11,128 bases of DNA. It comes from Bacteroidota bacterium. GTDB lineage: Bacteria > Bacteroidota > Bacteroidia > Bacteroidales > Prolixibacteraceae. Every line of letters starts with the position of its first letter. The first letter of the stretch is position 1. Made by a program: the position numbers and the translations under genes. The notes under the pieces are model-generated. The model was not told the DNA's origin. It saw only the letters and a program-made list of their open reading frames with translations, and made no database searches. Below, in pieces: positions 1 to 6,284 of this stretch. Where the stretch lies: positions 1-11,128 of the forward strand of contig JABMPI010000186.1 in assembly GCA_013203755.1 (NCBI GenBank), in the 5' to 3' direction.

Positions 1-629
1 GAATAATTGTGGTTTGCCCCGATTATCGAACTAAAACCAAACATAATACTTCTCCTTTTGAATGTGTAAAAGATGCGCGATCGGCCATGCGTTTTTTAAA
101 AATGAATGGTGAAAATCTCAGAATCGATACAAATAAAATTGTTGCTGCGGGTGGTTCTGCCGGTGGTCATTTGGCTGCTTGTACGGCAATAATAAACAAT
201 ATTAATGAAGAAACAGATAATTTGTCGGTTTCCACAAAACCCTTTGCAATGATTCTTTTTAACCCTGTAATTGATACAGGCAAACGTGGGTATGGAAGTG
301 AAAAAGTTGCTGGTCGCGAATTTGAAATCTCTCCTGTTCACCATGTTACTTCCGGAATTCCACCAACATTAATTATGCACGGCAAGTCCGACACAACTGT
401 TCCGTATGAAAATGTGGTTCGCTTTACACAATTGATGAAACAAGAAGGAAACGATTGTACATTAATTGGGTATAAAAAGCAGAATCATGGTTTTTTTAAT
501 TTCAATAAAAAACCAAAACATTTCAAAAAGACCTTACAAAAAGCAGAAGCTTTTTTGGAAGATTATAATCTTTTGAAAGGCAAGAGTTGGGTGAATGAGT
601 ATTACAAAGCATTGAAAAAATCCATTTAG
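1..629 (+). CDS. alpha/beta hydrolase, HSL/BD-FAE-like esterase (5' end missing)
   Basis: This is the C-terminal part of a carboxylesterase/lipase-like alpha/beta hydrolase. The frame is open to the left edge, so the first visible GTG (nt 9) is not the real start. The nucleophile elbow GGSAGGH carries the serine at codon 156-158. The acid is probably the Asp in HGKSDTTVP (nt 390-392), and the base the His in QNHGFFN (nt 486-488). These three fall in the order and spacing of the HSL/BD-FAE branch. The upstream VCPDYR segment is the usual strand that precedes the helix leading to the elbow, and the oxyanion HGG motif would lie outside the window. Such proteins in Bacteroidota often deacylate plant or algal polysaccharides, but nothing visible fixes the substrate. 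No signal peptide can be judged. It ends at TAG, 49 nt before the next gene. Confidence 0.85.
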   Translation, partial: IIVVCPDYRTKTKHNTSPFECVKDARSAMRFLKMNGENLRIDTNKIVAAGGSAGGHLAACTAIINNINEETDNLSVSTKPFAMILFNPVIDTGKRGYGSEKVAGREFEISPVHHVTSGIPPTLIMHGKSDTTVPYENVVRFTQLMKQEGNDCTLIGYKKQNHGFFNFNKKPKHFKKTLQKAEAFLEDYNLLKGKSWVNEYYKALKKSI

Positions 630-678
630 TCTTTATTGTTTATTTATTGTAGTTTTAGGTCATTCATTCTAAAATAAA

Positions 679-1266
679 ATGAAAAAAACTCTTCTAACAT
701 TTGCAATAATTTTTATTTCAATTTCTTCTTTTTCTCAGGAAATTTCGTTTTCATTCGGTCCCTGTTTTGGAATCCCATTTTATTATCAGTTTGTTTCTGG
801 GGGAGCTTCAAAAACACCAAAAATTGGTTTTAATTTTGCTGCCGATTATATTGCATTAAACAATAAAAAAGTGTCGTGGGGAGTGGGTATTGGTTTTCAA
901 AATAGCCGGGTTGAATTAACACCACCGTTTTACGGAGATAATGAAGAGAGAGTATCACATACTGAAAAGAGCAATATTTTATATTTCAATTATAAAATGG
1001 TTTTTAGAAAAAGAAGTACTTCTTTTTTATCTCTTGATCCTTTGATTGGAATTCAATTAAATAAAACTACACCAAGCTCTTTTGACAACCAAACTGGAAT
1101 TGGAGTCGCTTTTTCATACGTAAAAAAGATCAACTTAAATGAAACCATTTTCTTAAAATTAGAACCCAAATTAAATGTGTTTAATATTATTCCGTTTGTT
1201 GTTACTGATATGCCGGAACGTTTGACTTCAATTGTGATTAATATTGGGGTAGGATATAAAAAATAA
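679..1266 (+). CDS. secreted outer-membrane beta-barrel-like protein of unknown function
   Basis: The 195-residue product begins with a clear Sec signal peptide: KK, then a hydrophobic stretch (LLTFAIIFISISSF), with cleavage likely after SFS and before QEISF. The mature part shows alternating hydrophobic/polar strands ending in aromatic residues, with Gly and Asn turns. The last strand (VINIGVGYKK) resembles the end of small 8-strand outer-membrane barrels common in Bacteroidota. No catalytic motif is recognisable. The ATG is preceded by an A/T-rich leader without a strong Shine-Dalgarno sequence, as usual in this phylum. It may be co-transcribed with the small GldL-like gene 27 nt downstream. 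The barrel assignment is from sequence pattern only; a soluble periplasmic beta-sandwich is the alternative. Confidence 0.6.
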   Translation: MKKTLLTFAIIFISISSFSQEISFSFGPCFGIPFYYQFVSGGASKTPKIGFNFAADYIALNNKKVSWGVGIGFQNSRVELTPPFYGDNEERVSHTEKSNILYFNYKMVFRKRSTSFLSLDPLIGIQLNKTTPSSFDNQTGIGVAFSYVKKINLNETIFLKLEPKLNVFNIIPFVVTDMPERLTSIVINIGVGYKK

Positions 1267-1293
1267 ATAATCGAAATCCTAAAAAATACAAAT

Positions 1294-1518
1294 ATGAAAA
1301 AGACAAAGACAAAGATTGACCTTTTAATGGTTGGCTTACTTGGGATTTCTGCATTTGCAATTATGATTGGTGCATTCTTTAAACTGGAACATTGGCTTTT
1401 TGGAGATATTATTTTCAAAACTGGATTTTTTACCAGCTTTTTATTTGGTAGCATTGAGATTTGGAGATTGAGGAGGACAATTGCAAAGTTGAAAGAGAAA
1501 TTAGAAGTGCAGGGATAA
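1294..1518 (+). CDS. small two-helix membrane protein resembling the GldL N-terminus
   Basis: The product is 74 residues with two predicted transmembrane helices (about 10-28 and 38-57), then a basic, charged tail (RLRRTIAKLKEKLE) likely to form a short cytoplasmic helix or coiled coil. The segment GAFFKLEHW (26-34) closely resembles the TM1 end of GldL, the membrane stator/motor subunit of the type IX secretion and gliding machinery, which reads GALFKxxH(W/F). The Lys (30) and His (33) are kept. GldL is over 200 residues with a long cytoplasmic part that is absent here, and the glutamate GldL carries in TM2 appears to be Ser48 in my unaided alignment. I therefore call it GldL-like, not GldL. 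It follows the barrel-like gene by 27 nt and its stop is 4 nt from the stop of the convergent DUF218 gene. Confidence 0.6.
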   Translation: MKKTKTKIDLLMVGLLGISAFAIMIGAFFKLEHWLFGDIIFKTGFFTSFLFGSIEIWRLRRTIAKLKEKLEVQG

Positions 1519-1522
1519 AATG

Positions 1523-2245
1523 CTAAATCCACCCGCGTAATTTATAATAGGTCAAAGCAACCATTTCGCGGGCAATTAATATTTCATATTTTAAGTGATT
1601 CCAAAGTTGATAGCGCATATTAATGTTATTGCCAACATCAGGAACCAAATTTCTTTTACCACCCAACTTATCGTCATCAAAAGATAAATCGGCTTCTATT
1701 GCATTTTCGAAAGCGGGTAGTGCATTTACTTTTTCAAAGCCTGCTTTTTGGAAACAAAGTACAGAGCGTCGCATGTGTTCCGGCGATGTAACTAATAAAA
1801 TAGATGCTTGCATTTTTACCAGTCGCTGACAGTTTAAAGCTTGCGCGCGGGTGTTTGTTCCTTCTGCTTCAAATCGAATTTTTTCTGAATTTATCCCCCG
1901 AATTTCCAGTTCCTTTTTCATCAATTGCGGGGTGCTTAAACTATCTTCCAGATCGCCGGGCATGGCAATAATTATATTGGCTTTTGGAAACGACTTGGCT
2001 GCTTTTTCAACATACCAACTGCGCATTAACGCCGACTGGCTTGGCATTCCTCCGCCACCCAACAAAACAATGGATTGCGGCTCCCATTTTAATTCCGATT
2101 TACTGGTACCCAACCAGTGATATCCCCAAAAAGGTTGCGTAGTTAAAGCAAGAACAATGCAGATTGAAAAGAAAATTCCAATGAGAACAAATAAATTTCG
2201 TAGTAATCTTAAAAAATGGATACTTTTGATGTTGGTATTAATCAT
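1523..2245 (-). CDS. DUF218 (YdcF/SanA/ElyC-like) membrane-anchored protein
   Basis: The 240-residue product has one N-terminal membrane anchor (about residues 13-35, LRNLFVLIGIFFSICIVLAL) followed by a DUF218 domain. Recognisable family elements are IVLLGGGG near residue 58 (strand plus glycine turn), the ExxxTNTRxxA segment (EGTNTRAQAL), and LLVTSPEHMRRSVLCF, the typical strand-loop-helix with His and Arg. Family members such as ElyC and SanA act at the inner membrane in envelope integrity and lipid-carrier or peptidoglycan-related processes; the chemistry is poorly known. The ATG at 2243-2245 gives a short basic N-terminus before the anchor. It is divergent from the kinase/RapZ-C gene across an 82-nt gap that must hold both promoters. 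An envelope role would suit a neighbour acting on cell-wall sugars, but that is inference. Confidence 0.82.
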   Translation of the reverse strand: MINTNIKSIHFLRLLRNLFVLIGIFFSICIVLALTTQPFWGYHWLGTSKSELKWEPQSIVLLGGGGMPSQSALMRSWYVEKAAKSFPKANIIIAMPGDLEDSLSTPQLMKKELEIRGINSEKIRFEAEGTNTRAQALNCQRLVKMQASILLVTSPEHMRRSVLCFQKAGFEKVNALPAFENAIEADLSFDDDKLGGKRNLVPDVGNNINMRYQLWNHLKYEILIAREMVALTYYKLRGWI

Positions 2246-2327
2246 AGCTTTTAAAGTAAATATAAAAATACGATTAATAATTATTGGAACGTTGAGTTTA
2301 AGTGTATAACTACTAAATATTTGTCTT

Positions 2328-3755
2328 TTGAATACTTCAGAAAAAAACGAAATAATACAACTTTTTGAAAATCAGTTTAATGAAAAAGTTGAAACATTTG
2401 AAATGTTACCTGCGTCGGGCTCGTATCGCGAATATTGTCGTTTGCAAAATGCAAATCGAAGTGTAATTGGGGCGTTAAATACAGATTTAAAAGAGAATAC
2501 TGCGTTTCTCTCATTTACAAACCATTTCTTTAAAAAAGGATTGCATGTTCCCGAAATTTATGCGGTGAGTTCCGATTTGAAAAAATACCTGCAACAGGAT
2601 TTAGGAAATGTTACACTATTTAATTTTTTAAGTACTACCCGAGAAAAAGAGGGATTCTCCGAAAACATAGTTTCTAAGTATAAAAAGGTGTTAGAGGAGT
2701 TACCTAAAATTCAGATTATTGCCGGGAAAGAGTTGGATTATTCTGTATGTTACCCGCGAGATGCATTCGACAAACAGTCGATGATGTGGGATTTAAATTA
2801 TTTCAAATACTACTTTCTGAAACTGGCAAAAATACAATTTGATGAGCAGGCGCTGGAAGACGATTTTCAGCTATTAAGTAATTATTTGCTTAGTGCAAAC
2901 TCTGGCTTCTTTTTGTATCGAGATTTTCAGTCGAGGAATGTGATGTTAAAAGATGATGAGGTTTATTTTATCGATTATCAGGGGGGGCGAAGAGGAGCGT
3001 TGCAATACGATTTAGCTTCGCTACTTTACGATGGAAAAGCAGATATTCCTGAAAGTATTCGCACACAACTTTTTCAATTTTATTTAAAGGAATTAAAAAA
3101 ATATTTAACGGTTGACGAAGAGAAATTTACAGCCTTTTATAAAGGGTTTGTTTTTATTCGGATAATGCAAGCGATGGGAGCGTATGGTTTTAGAGGCTTT
3201 TACGAGAAAAAAGAACATTTCCTAAAAAGTATTCCTTTTGCTCTAAAAAATCTTAAAACTTTGCTGAAAGATGTAAGTCTACCGGTGGAACTTCCCGAAC
3301 TTTTTAATGTATTTGAACAACTTATTCATTCCGAAGTTTTGAAAGAAATCGGTCAAACAAAAAATGATTTAACCGTTCGTATTACCAGTTTTTCATATAA
3401 AAATGGCATTCCTACCGATCCGTCGGGGAATGGCGGTGGCCACGTTTTCGATTGCCGTGCAATTAATAATCCGGGACGATATGCTGAATACAAAGAGTTA
3501 ACAGGAAAAGATTTGGCAGTTCAGGAATTTTTGGAACAAAAGTCGGAAATTGGAATTTTTTTAAATTCTGTAAAAGTATTGGTAGATCAATCGGTTAAAA
3601 CCTATCTGGAACGTGGGTTTACAAACCTTTGTGTAAACTTTGGGTGTACCGGAGGCCAGCATCGTTCGGTTTATTCAGCCGAAAAAATAGCCAAACATTT
3701 GCAAAACAATTTCCCTGTTAATGTTGTTTTATCTCATCGTGAACAAGAAAAATAA
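2328..3755 (+). CDS. aminoglycoside-phosphotransferase-type sugar kinase fused to RapZ C-terminal domain
   Basis: The product is 475 residues with two domains. Residues 1 to about 340 form an APH/ChoK-fold kinase closest in motif pattern to AmgK, the anomeric MurNAc/GlcNAc kinase: LPASGSYREYCRL (nucleotide loop), YRDFQSRNVM with catalytic Asp199 and Asn204, and FIDYQG with metal-binding Asp216. The usual His of the HRD-like motif is Tyr197. Residues about 348-475 match the C-terminal domain of RapZ: GGGHVFDCRAINNPG, LTGKDLAVQEFLE, GCTGGQHRSVY (439-449), and a terminal HRE. In E. coli this domain senses glucosamine-6-phosphate. The RapZ N-terminal Walker ATPase domain is absent. The start must be TTG: an in-frame stop lies at 2307-2309, no ATG lies between, and the first internal ATG (residue 26) would remove the first conserved helix. 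No MurU-type nucleotidyltransferase gene is adjacent. Confidence 0.88.
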   Translation: MNTSEKNEIIQLFENQFNEKVETFEMLPASGSYREYCRLQNANRSVIGALNTDLKENTAFLSFTNHFFKKGLHVPEIYAVSSDLKKYLQQDLGNVTLFNFLSTTREKEGFSENIVSKYKKVLEELPKIQIIAGKELDYSVCYPRDAFDKQSMMWDLNYFKYYFLKLAKIQFDEQALEDDFQLLSNYLLSANSGFFLYRDFQSRNVMLKDDEVYFIDYQGGRRGALQYDLASLLYDGKADIPESIRTQLFQFYLKELKKYLTVDEEKFTAFYKGFVFIRIMQAMGAYGFRGFYEKKEHFLKSIPFALKNLKTLLKDVSLPVELPELFNVFEQLIHSEVLKEIGQTKNDLTVRITSFSYKNGIPTDPSGNGGGHVFDCRAINNPGRYAEYKELTGKDLAVQEFLEQKSEIGIFLNSVKVLVDQSVKTYLERGFTNLCVNFGCTGGQHRSVYSAEKIAKHLQNNFPVNVVLSHREQEK

Positions 3756-3757
3756 AA

Positions 3758-3886
3758 ATGGGAAAATGTGCTTGTAAAAAGAAAAATTTTGAGGATAAAG
3801 AAGACGCAAAATTTGCATGTAAGAAATGTGGAGCCAAAGTGAAAAATGAGGAGAAAGTTTGCAAGCCTAAAAAGATTATAAATTAA
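3758..3886 (+). CDS. 42-residue cysteine-rich mini-protein, zinc-ribbon-like
   Basis: This is a short open frame starting ATG 2 nt after the kinase/RapZ-C stop and ending TAA, so it is probably translated from the same transcript. The product begins MGKCACKKKNFEDKEDAKF and carries five cysteines: CxC at 4 and 6, CKKCG at 21-24, and one more at 35. It is strongly charged, rich in Lys and Glu/Asp, with no hydrophobic helix. The CxC plus CxxC spacing could bind one zinc ion or an iron-sulfur centre. The regular codon use, tight spacing and ordered Cys pattern argue for a real gene. I recall similar tiny proteins in Bacteroidota but can give no function. The next gene (yebC) is 83 nt away and probably has its own promoter. 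Confidence 0.65.
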   Translation: MGKCACKKKNFEDKEDAKFACKKCGAKVKNEEKVCKPKKIIN

Positions 3887-3932
3887 TCATCAAATTCTGG
3901 TGCTGAATAGACTATATTAAAAATCAGTTTTC

Positions 3933-3940
3933 TATTTTCG
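3933..3940 (+). promoter_or_regulatory. possible -7 box of yebC
   Basis: TATTTTCG differs at one position from the Bacteroidota -7 consensus TAnnTTTG and lies 29 nt before the yebC ATG. No convincing TTG element is seen at the expected upstream distance, so the assignment is weak. Confidence 0.3.
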
Positions 3941-3969
3941 CACTTTATTATTTTTCAAAAAATTGATTC

Positions 3970-4680
3970 ATGGGAAGAGCATTTGAATATAGAAGAGCAA
4001 CTAAAGAAAAACGTTGGAGTAAAATGTCAAGGATTTTTCCAAAATTGGGAAAAAAGATAACGATTGCAGCTAAAGAAGGAGGGCCTGATCCGGATATGAA
4101 TCCAACGCTGCGTACTGCAATATTAAATGCGAAGGCGCAAAATATGCCCAAAACTAATATTGATGCGGCTGTAAAAAGAGCATCAGGAAAGGATGCGACC
4201 AATTTTATTGAAGTAAATTATGAAGGAAAAGGGCCTCATGGAGTTTTAGTTTTTGTGGAATGTGCTACTGATAATTCAACTCGTACAATCGCCAATGTAA
4301 AAAGCTATTTTAACAAAGTAAATGGTGGATTAGTAGCAAATGGTTCGTTGGAATTTATGTTTTCTAGAATAGCCGAATTTGAGTTTGAAATGCCGGAAGG
4401 TATGGAAACGGAAGATTTGGAACTGGAGTTGATTGATGCCGGGTTGGATGAAATTGAGGAAAATGAAGATATTTATTATGCCAATGCCGATTATACCTGT
4501 TTTGGCGATTTGGCAAGTGCTTTGGAGAAATTAGAGATTAAAGTAAACAAAGCAGAATTGAAAAGAATTCCCACCACGCCTGTTGAATTTTCGGAAGAAC
4601 AGTTGGAAGATATTGAAAAAATGTTGGATAAATTGGAAGAGGACGAAGACGTTCAGGCAGTTTATACGAATATTGCATAA
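3970..4680 (+). CDS. yebC: YebC/PmpR family protein (transcription or translation regulator)
   Basis: This is a full-length YebC-family protein of 236 residues, near the usual 235-250. The N-terminal helical domain contains MGRAFEYRRATKEKRWSK, the GRxFExRK variant I associate with Bacteroidota in place of the common AGHSKW start. It continues with the family block GGPDPDMNPTLRTAI, NAKAQNMPKTNIDAAVKRA, and then YEGKGPHGVLVFVECATDN. The acidic domain around residues 140-165 and the LEDIEKMLDKLEEDEDVQAV segment close to the C-terminus (VYTNIA) are also typical. Members were described as DNA-binding regulators (PmpR), and more recent work links some to translation at difficult peptide motifs; which role applies here cannot be read from sequence. 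The ATG at 3970 is fixed by the conserved N-terminus. It stands alone, followed by the palindromic repeats. Confidence 0.95.
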   Translation: MGRAFEYRRATKEKRWSKMSRIFPKLGKKITIAAKEGGPDPDMNPTLRTAILNAKAQNMPKTNIDAAVKRASGKDATNFIEVNYEGKGPHGVLVFVECATDNSTRTIANVKSYFNKVNGGLVANGSLEFMFSRIAEFEFEMPEGMETEDLELELIDAGLDEIEENEDIYYANADYTCFGDLASALEKLEIKVNKAELKRIPTTPVEFSEEQLEDIEKMLDKLEEDEDVQAVYTNIA

Positions 4681-4695
4681 GTTTGATTATTTACT

Positions 4696-4772
4696 TGTCA
4701 TTTCGAAGGAAGAATGACGAGAAATCTATAGAGTTAACAATTAATAGATTTCTCCCTTTGGTATCGATGACA
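4696..4772. repeat. imperfect palindrome, unit 1 of 3 (TGTCAT...TGACA)
   Basis: The unit opens with TGTCATTTCGAAGGA and closes with the complementary ATCGATGACA. Its core is a perfect 10-nt inverted repeat, GAGAAATCTA (4719-4728) and TAGATTTCTC (4745-4754). The outline TGTCATTTCGA...GAGAAATCT is a form I recognise from intergenic repeats scattered through Bacteroidota genomes (from memory, not searched). Transcribed, it would fold into a long hairpin and could end or stabilise the yebC transcript. Confidence 0.75.
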
Positions 4773-4783
4773 GATGTTGTAAA

Positions 4784-4853
4784 TGTCATCTCGACGATAG
4801 GAGAGATCTATTCAATTCAAAAGATTTCTACTCGCACACTCGTCGAAATGACA
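4784..4853. repeat. imperfect palindrome, unit 2 of 3
   Basis: The left arm TGTCATCTCGACGA (from 4784) pairs with CGTCGAAATGACA (4841-4853). Inside it, GAGATCTA (4803-4810) and AGATTTCT (4822-4829) continue the pairing imperfectly. Its sequence resembles unit 1 on both arms, so the units share an origin. It lies 11 nt after unit 1. An open frame across 4683-4892 consists of these repeats and is not a gene. Confidence 0.75.
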
Positions 4854-4867
4854 GCAAAGTTTAGTGA

Positions 4868-4922
4868 ACTGTCATCTACTCATTATGCCTAATAAAATTA
4901 GGTGAACTCTCTCAATGACAGT
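4868..4922. repeat. degenerate palindrome, unit 3 of 3
   Basis: The ends are a perfect 8-nt inverted repeat, ACTGTCAT (4868-4875) and ATGACAGT (4915-4922). The centre is CCTAA (4888-4892) and TTAGG (4898-4902) around a 5-nt loop. The rest of the arms is diverged. The shared TGTCAT/ATGACA ends and position 14 nt after unit 2 suggest an older copy of the same element. The remaining 4923-4978 shows nothing I can interpret. Confidence 0.55.
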
Positions 4923-4978
4923 CCCAATTGCCCGCTAATCCTCAAAAATCGCTCACTCATCTAAAAAAATGCATCATT

Positions 4979-4986
4979 TAAATTTG
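4979..4986 (+). promoter_or_regulatory. possible -7 box of the isoprenoid-synthase-like gene
   Basis: TAAATTTG fits TAnnTTTG exactly and would place the transcript start near 4992-4995, about 25 nt before the ATG. No clear TTG element sits upstream at the expected distance, and the box overlaps the left arm of an inverted repeat, so it may be chance in AT-rich DNA. Confidence 0.4.
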
Positions 4987-5018
4987 TTTGAACTAAATTT
5001 AGTGCCAAAACAAATTTA
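4979..5018. repeat. nested inverted repeat touching the start codon (operator or mRNA hairpin)
   Basis: The outer arms TAAATTTGTTT (4979-4989) and AAACAAATTTA (5008-5018) match perfectly over 11 nt. Between them lies a perfect 12-nt palindrome ACTAAATTTAGT (4992-5003). The right arm includes the A of the ATG at 5018-5020. AAATTT therefore recurs three times, at 4980, 4995 and 5012. The left arm coincides with the putative -7 box, which suits a repressor operator; a hairpin blocking translation would need transcription to start upstream of 4979. Confidence 0.55.
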
Positions 5019-6250
5019 TGCTGCTGGTACAATCTTACATCAACCATTTTCTTGAAATTTGGGAAAACAGTCCCAACGAATTGCCAACTTTTAGCAAAGA
5101 ATTTTCTGTTGAAGAAAAGTTGGAGAGGGAAGGTAATTACGAAAGTTTTCAGAAAAAAATAAAAGAGCTTCAAACGCGAAAGCATGTACAACAAATTCGA
5201 AGTAATCCGGGGCAATCTTTTTTCCCAATGTTTAAAGGTTTTCTGGAAACCGTTTTTGATTTTGAAAAAGAACAGTTGGATGTTATTCTTTCTGATGAGT
5301 TTAAAAATGTATCCAAAGACTTTTTTAACCAAGCGCGGGCGTTTGGACCTGAGTTAAAACCTGAAAATATTTATCAGGGTTTGCGGAATGTCTGGATAAT
5401 GAATGGAATTCAACTGATGATGGAAGTTCCGGTTAAAATTACACCATCGGTTTTTGCGTACAGTATGATATATCCGTACAGCGATAATTTATTGGATGAC
5501 CCAACAATTACCAATGAAGAGAAACAGCAGTTTAGCGAACGATTTAATTTGCGTTTGCATGGTGGAATTGTACCAGCTCAAAGTTTTACAGAAGAGCAAC
5601 TTTTTAAATTGGTTGCCCTTTTTGAGGATGAATTTCCCCGAAATAAATTTACCAAAGTTTATGAAAGTTTGTACGCAATTCAGCAAGGACAAACAAACAG
5701 TTTGGAACTGATAAAACAAAATGGAATTTCGGCTGCTGAAATTAAAAATATCTGTTTTGAAAAAGGTGGAGCTTCTGTTTTAGCCGATGGATATTTGGTT
5801 GCCGGAAAAATGACCAAAGAGCAAGAACAGGCGTTGTTTGGTTACGGTGTTTATTTGCAGTTGCTGGATGACATTCAGGATGTAAAAGAAGACATCTCAG
5901 CACATACAAAAACGATATTCTCTTGTGTGGAAACTCAAAATTTGGGAGACTTTGTGAATAAAACAATACATTTTGGGCGGGTTGCTCTTGAAGAGATGAA
6001 GTGCTTTCCTGGCGCTGCAAACGGGAATTTTTTAGATCTTATGAATCATAGTATTGAAACAATGATTATTGAATCGGTGGGATTAAATAATACCTGGTAC
6101 ACCGAAGCTTATTTGGCAGAATTGGAAAAATATTCCCCGCTTCATTTTGAGTTTGTTCGCAAGAAAAAAACTCAATCAAAATCACAGCGCTTTTCTATGT
6201 TTCAAAAATATTTTAATCAGCCAGTGCAGGAATCTGTTAAATTCAGTTAG
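5018..6250 (+). CDS. class I isoprenoid-synthase-like enzyme
   Basis: The product is 410 residues, largely alpha-helical. It carries two acidic motifs in the order of class I (trans) isoprenoid synthases: SDNLLDD (155-161), a variant first aspartate-rich motif, and LLDDIQDVKED (282-292), a good second DDxxD. The segment before the second motif (GGASVLADGYLVAG, then a Lys-containing loop and FGYGVYLQ) resembles prenyl or squalene synthases. These enzymes bind allylic diphosphates through Mg2+ held by the aspartates. The protein is longer than a typical polyprenyl synthase (about 300-350), with about 150 residues before the first motif. No signal peptide or membrane helix is seen. ATG 5018 is the first start in frame and lies within a nested inverted repeat. 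No other isoprenoid gene is nearby, so whether it is a synthase, cyclase or degenerate relative is open. Confidence 0.72.
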   Translation: MLLVQSYINHFLEIWENSPNELPTFSKEFSVEEKLEREGNYESFQKKIKELQTRKHVQQIRSNPGQSFFPMFKGFLETVFDFEKEQLDVILSDEFKNVSKDFFNQARAFGPELKPENIYQGLRNVWIMNGIQLMMEVPVKITPSVFAYSMIYPYSDNLLDDPTITNEEKQQFSERFNLRLHGGIVPAQSFTEEQLFKLVALFEDEFPRNKFTKVYESLYAIQQGQTNSLELIKQNGISAAEIKNICFEKGGASVLADGYLVAGKMTKEQEQALFGYGVYLQLLDDIQDVKEDISAHTKTIFSCVETQNLGDFVNKTIHFGRVALEEMKCFPGAANGNFLDLMNHSIETMIIESVGLNNTWYTEAYLAELEKYSPLHFEFVRKKKTQSKSQRFSMFQKYFNQPVQESVKFS

Positions 6251-6251
6251 C

Positions 6252-6266
6252 CGAAAACGTTTTTCG
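6252..6266. terminator. small hairpin between convergent genes, possible bidirectional terminator
   Basis: CGAAAA (6252-6257) pairs with TTTTCG (6261-6266) around a CGT loop, in the 34-nt gap between two convergent genes. The stem is short, AT-rich and lacks a proper T-tract, so any terminator role is doubtful. Confidence 0.25.
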
Positions 6267-6284
6267 CAGGGCTTTGGTTATTTA

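Noticed and set aside
1519..1522. Terminator between the convergent GldL-like and DUF218 genes
   Set aside because: The stops are 4 nt apart and I see no hairpin with a T-tract on either side.
1053..1532. Long minus-strand open frame of 159 codons
   Set aside because: It overlaps two plus-strand genes with a signal peptide and a GldL-like motif; its own product is low-complexity Phe/Ile/Lys sequence typical of an antisense frame.
4683..4892. Open frame of 69 codons on the plus strand after yebC
   Set aside because: It runs across the palindromic repeat units; its sequence is explained by the repeats and no protein motif is visible.
5489..6020. Short frames on both strands within the isoprenoid-synthase-like gene
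   Set aside because: They lie inside a gene with conserved aspartate motifs and show no motif of their own.
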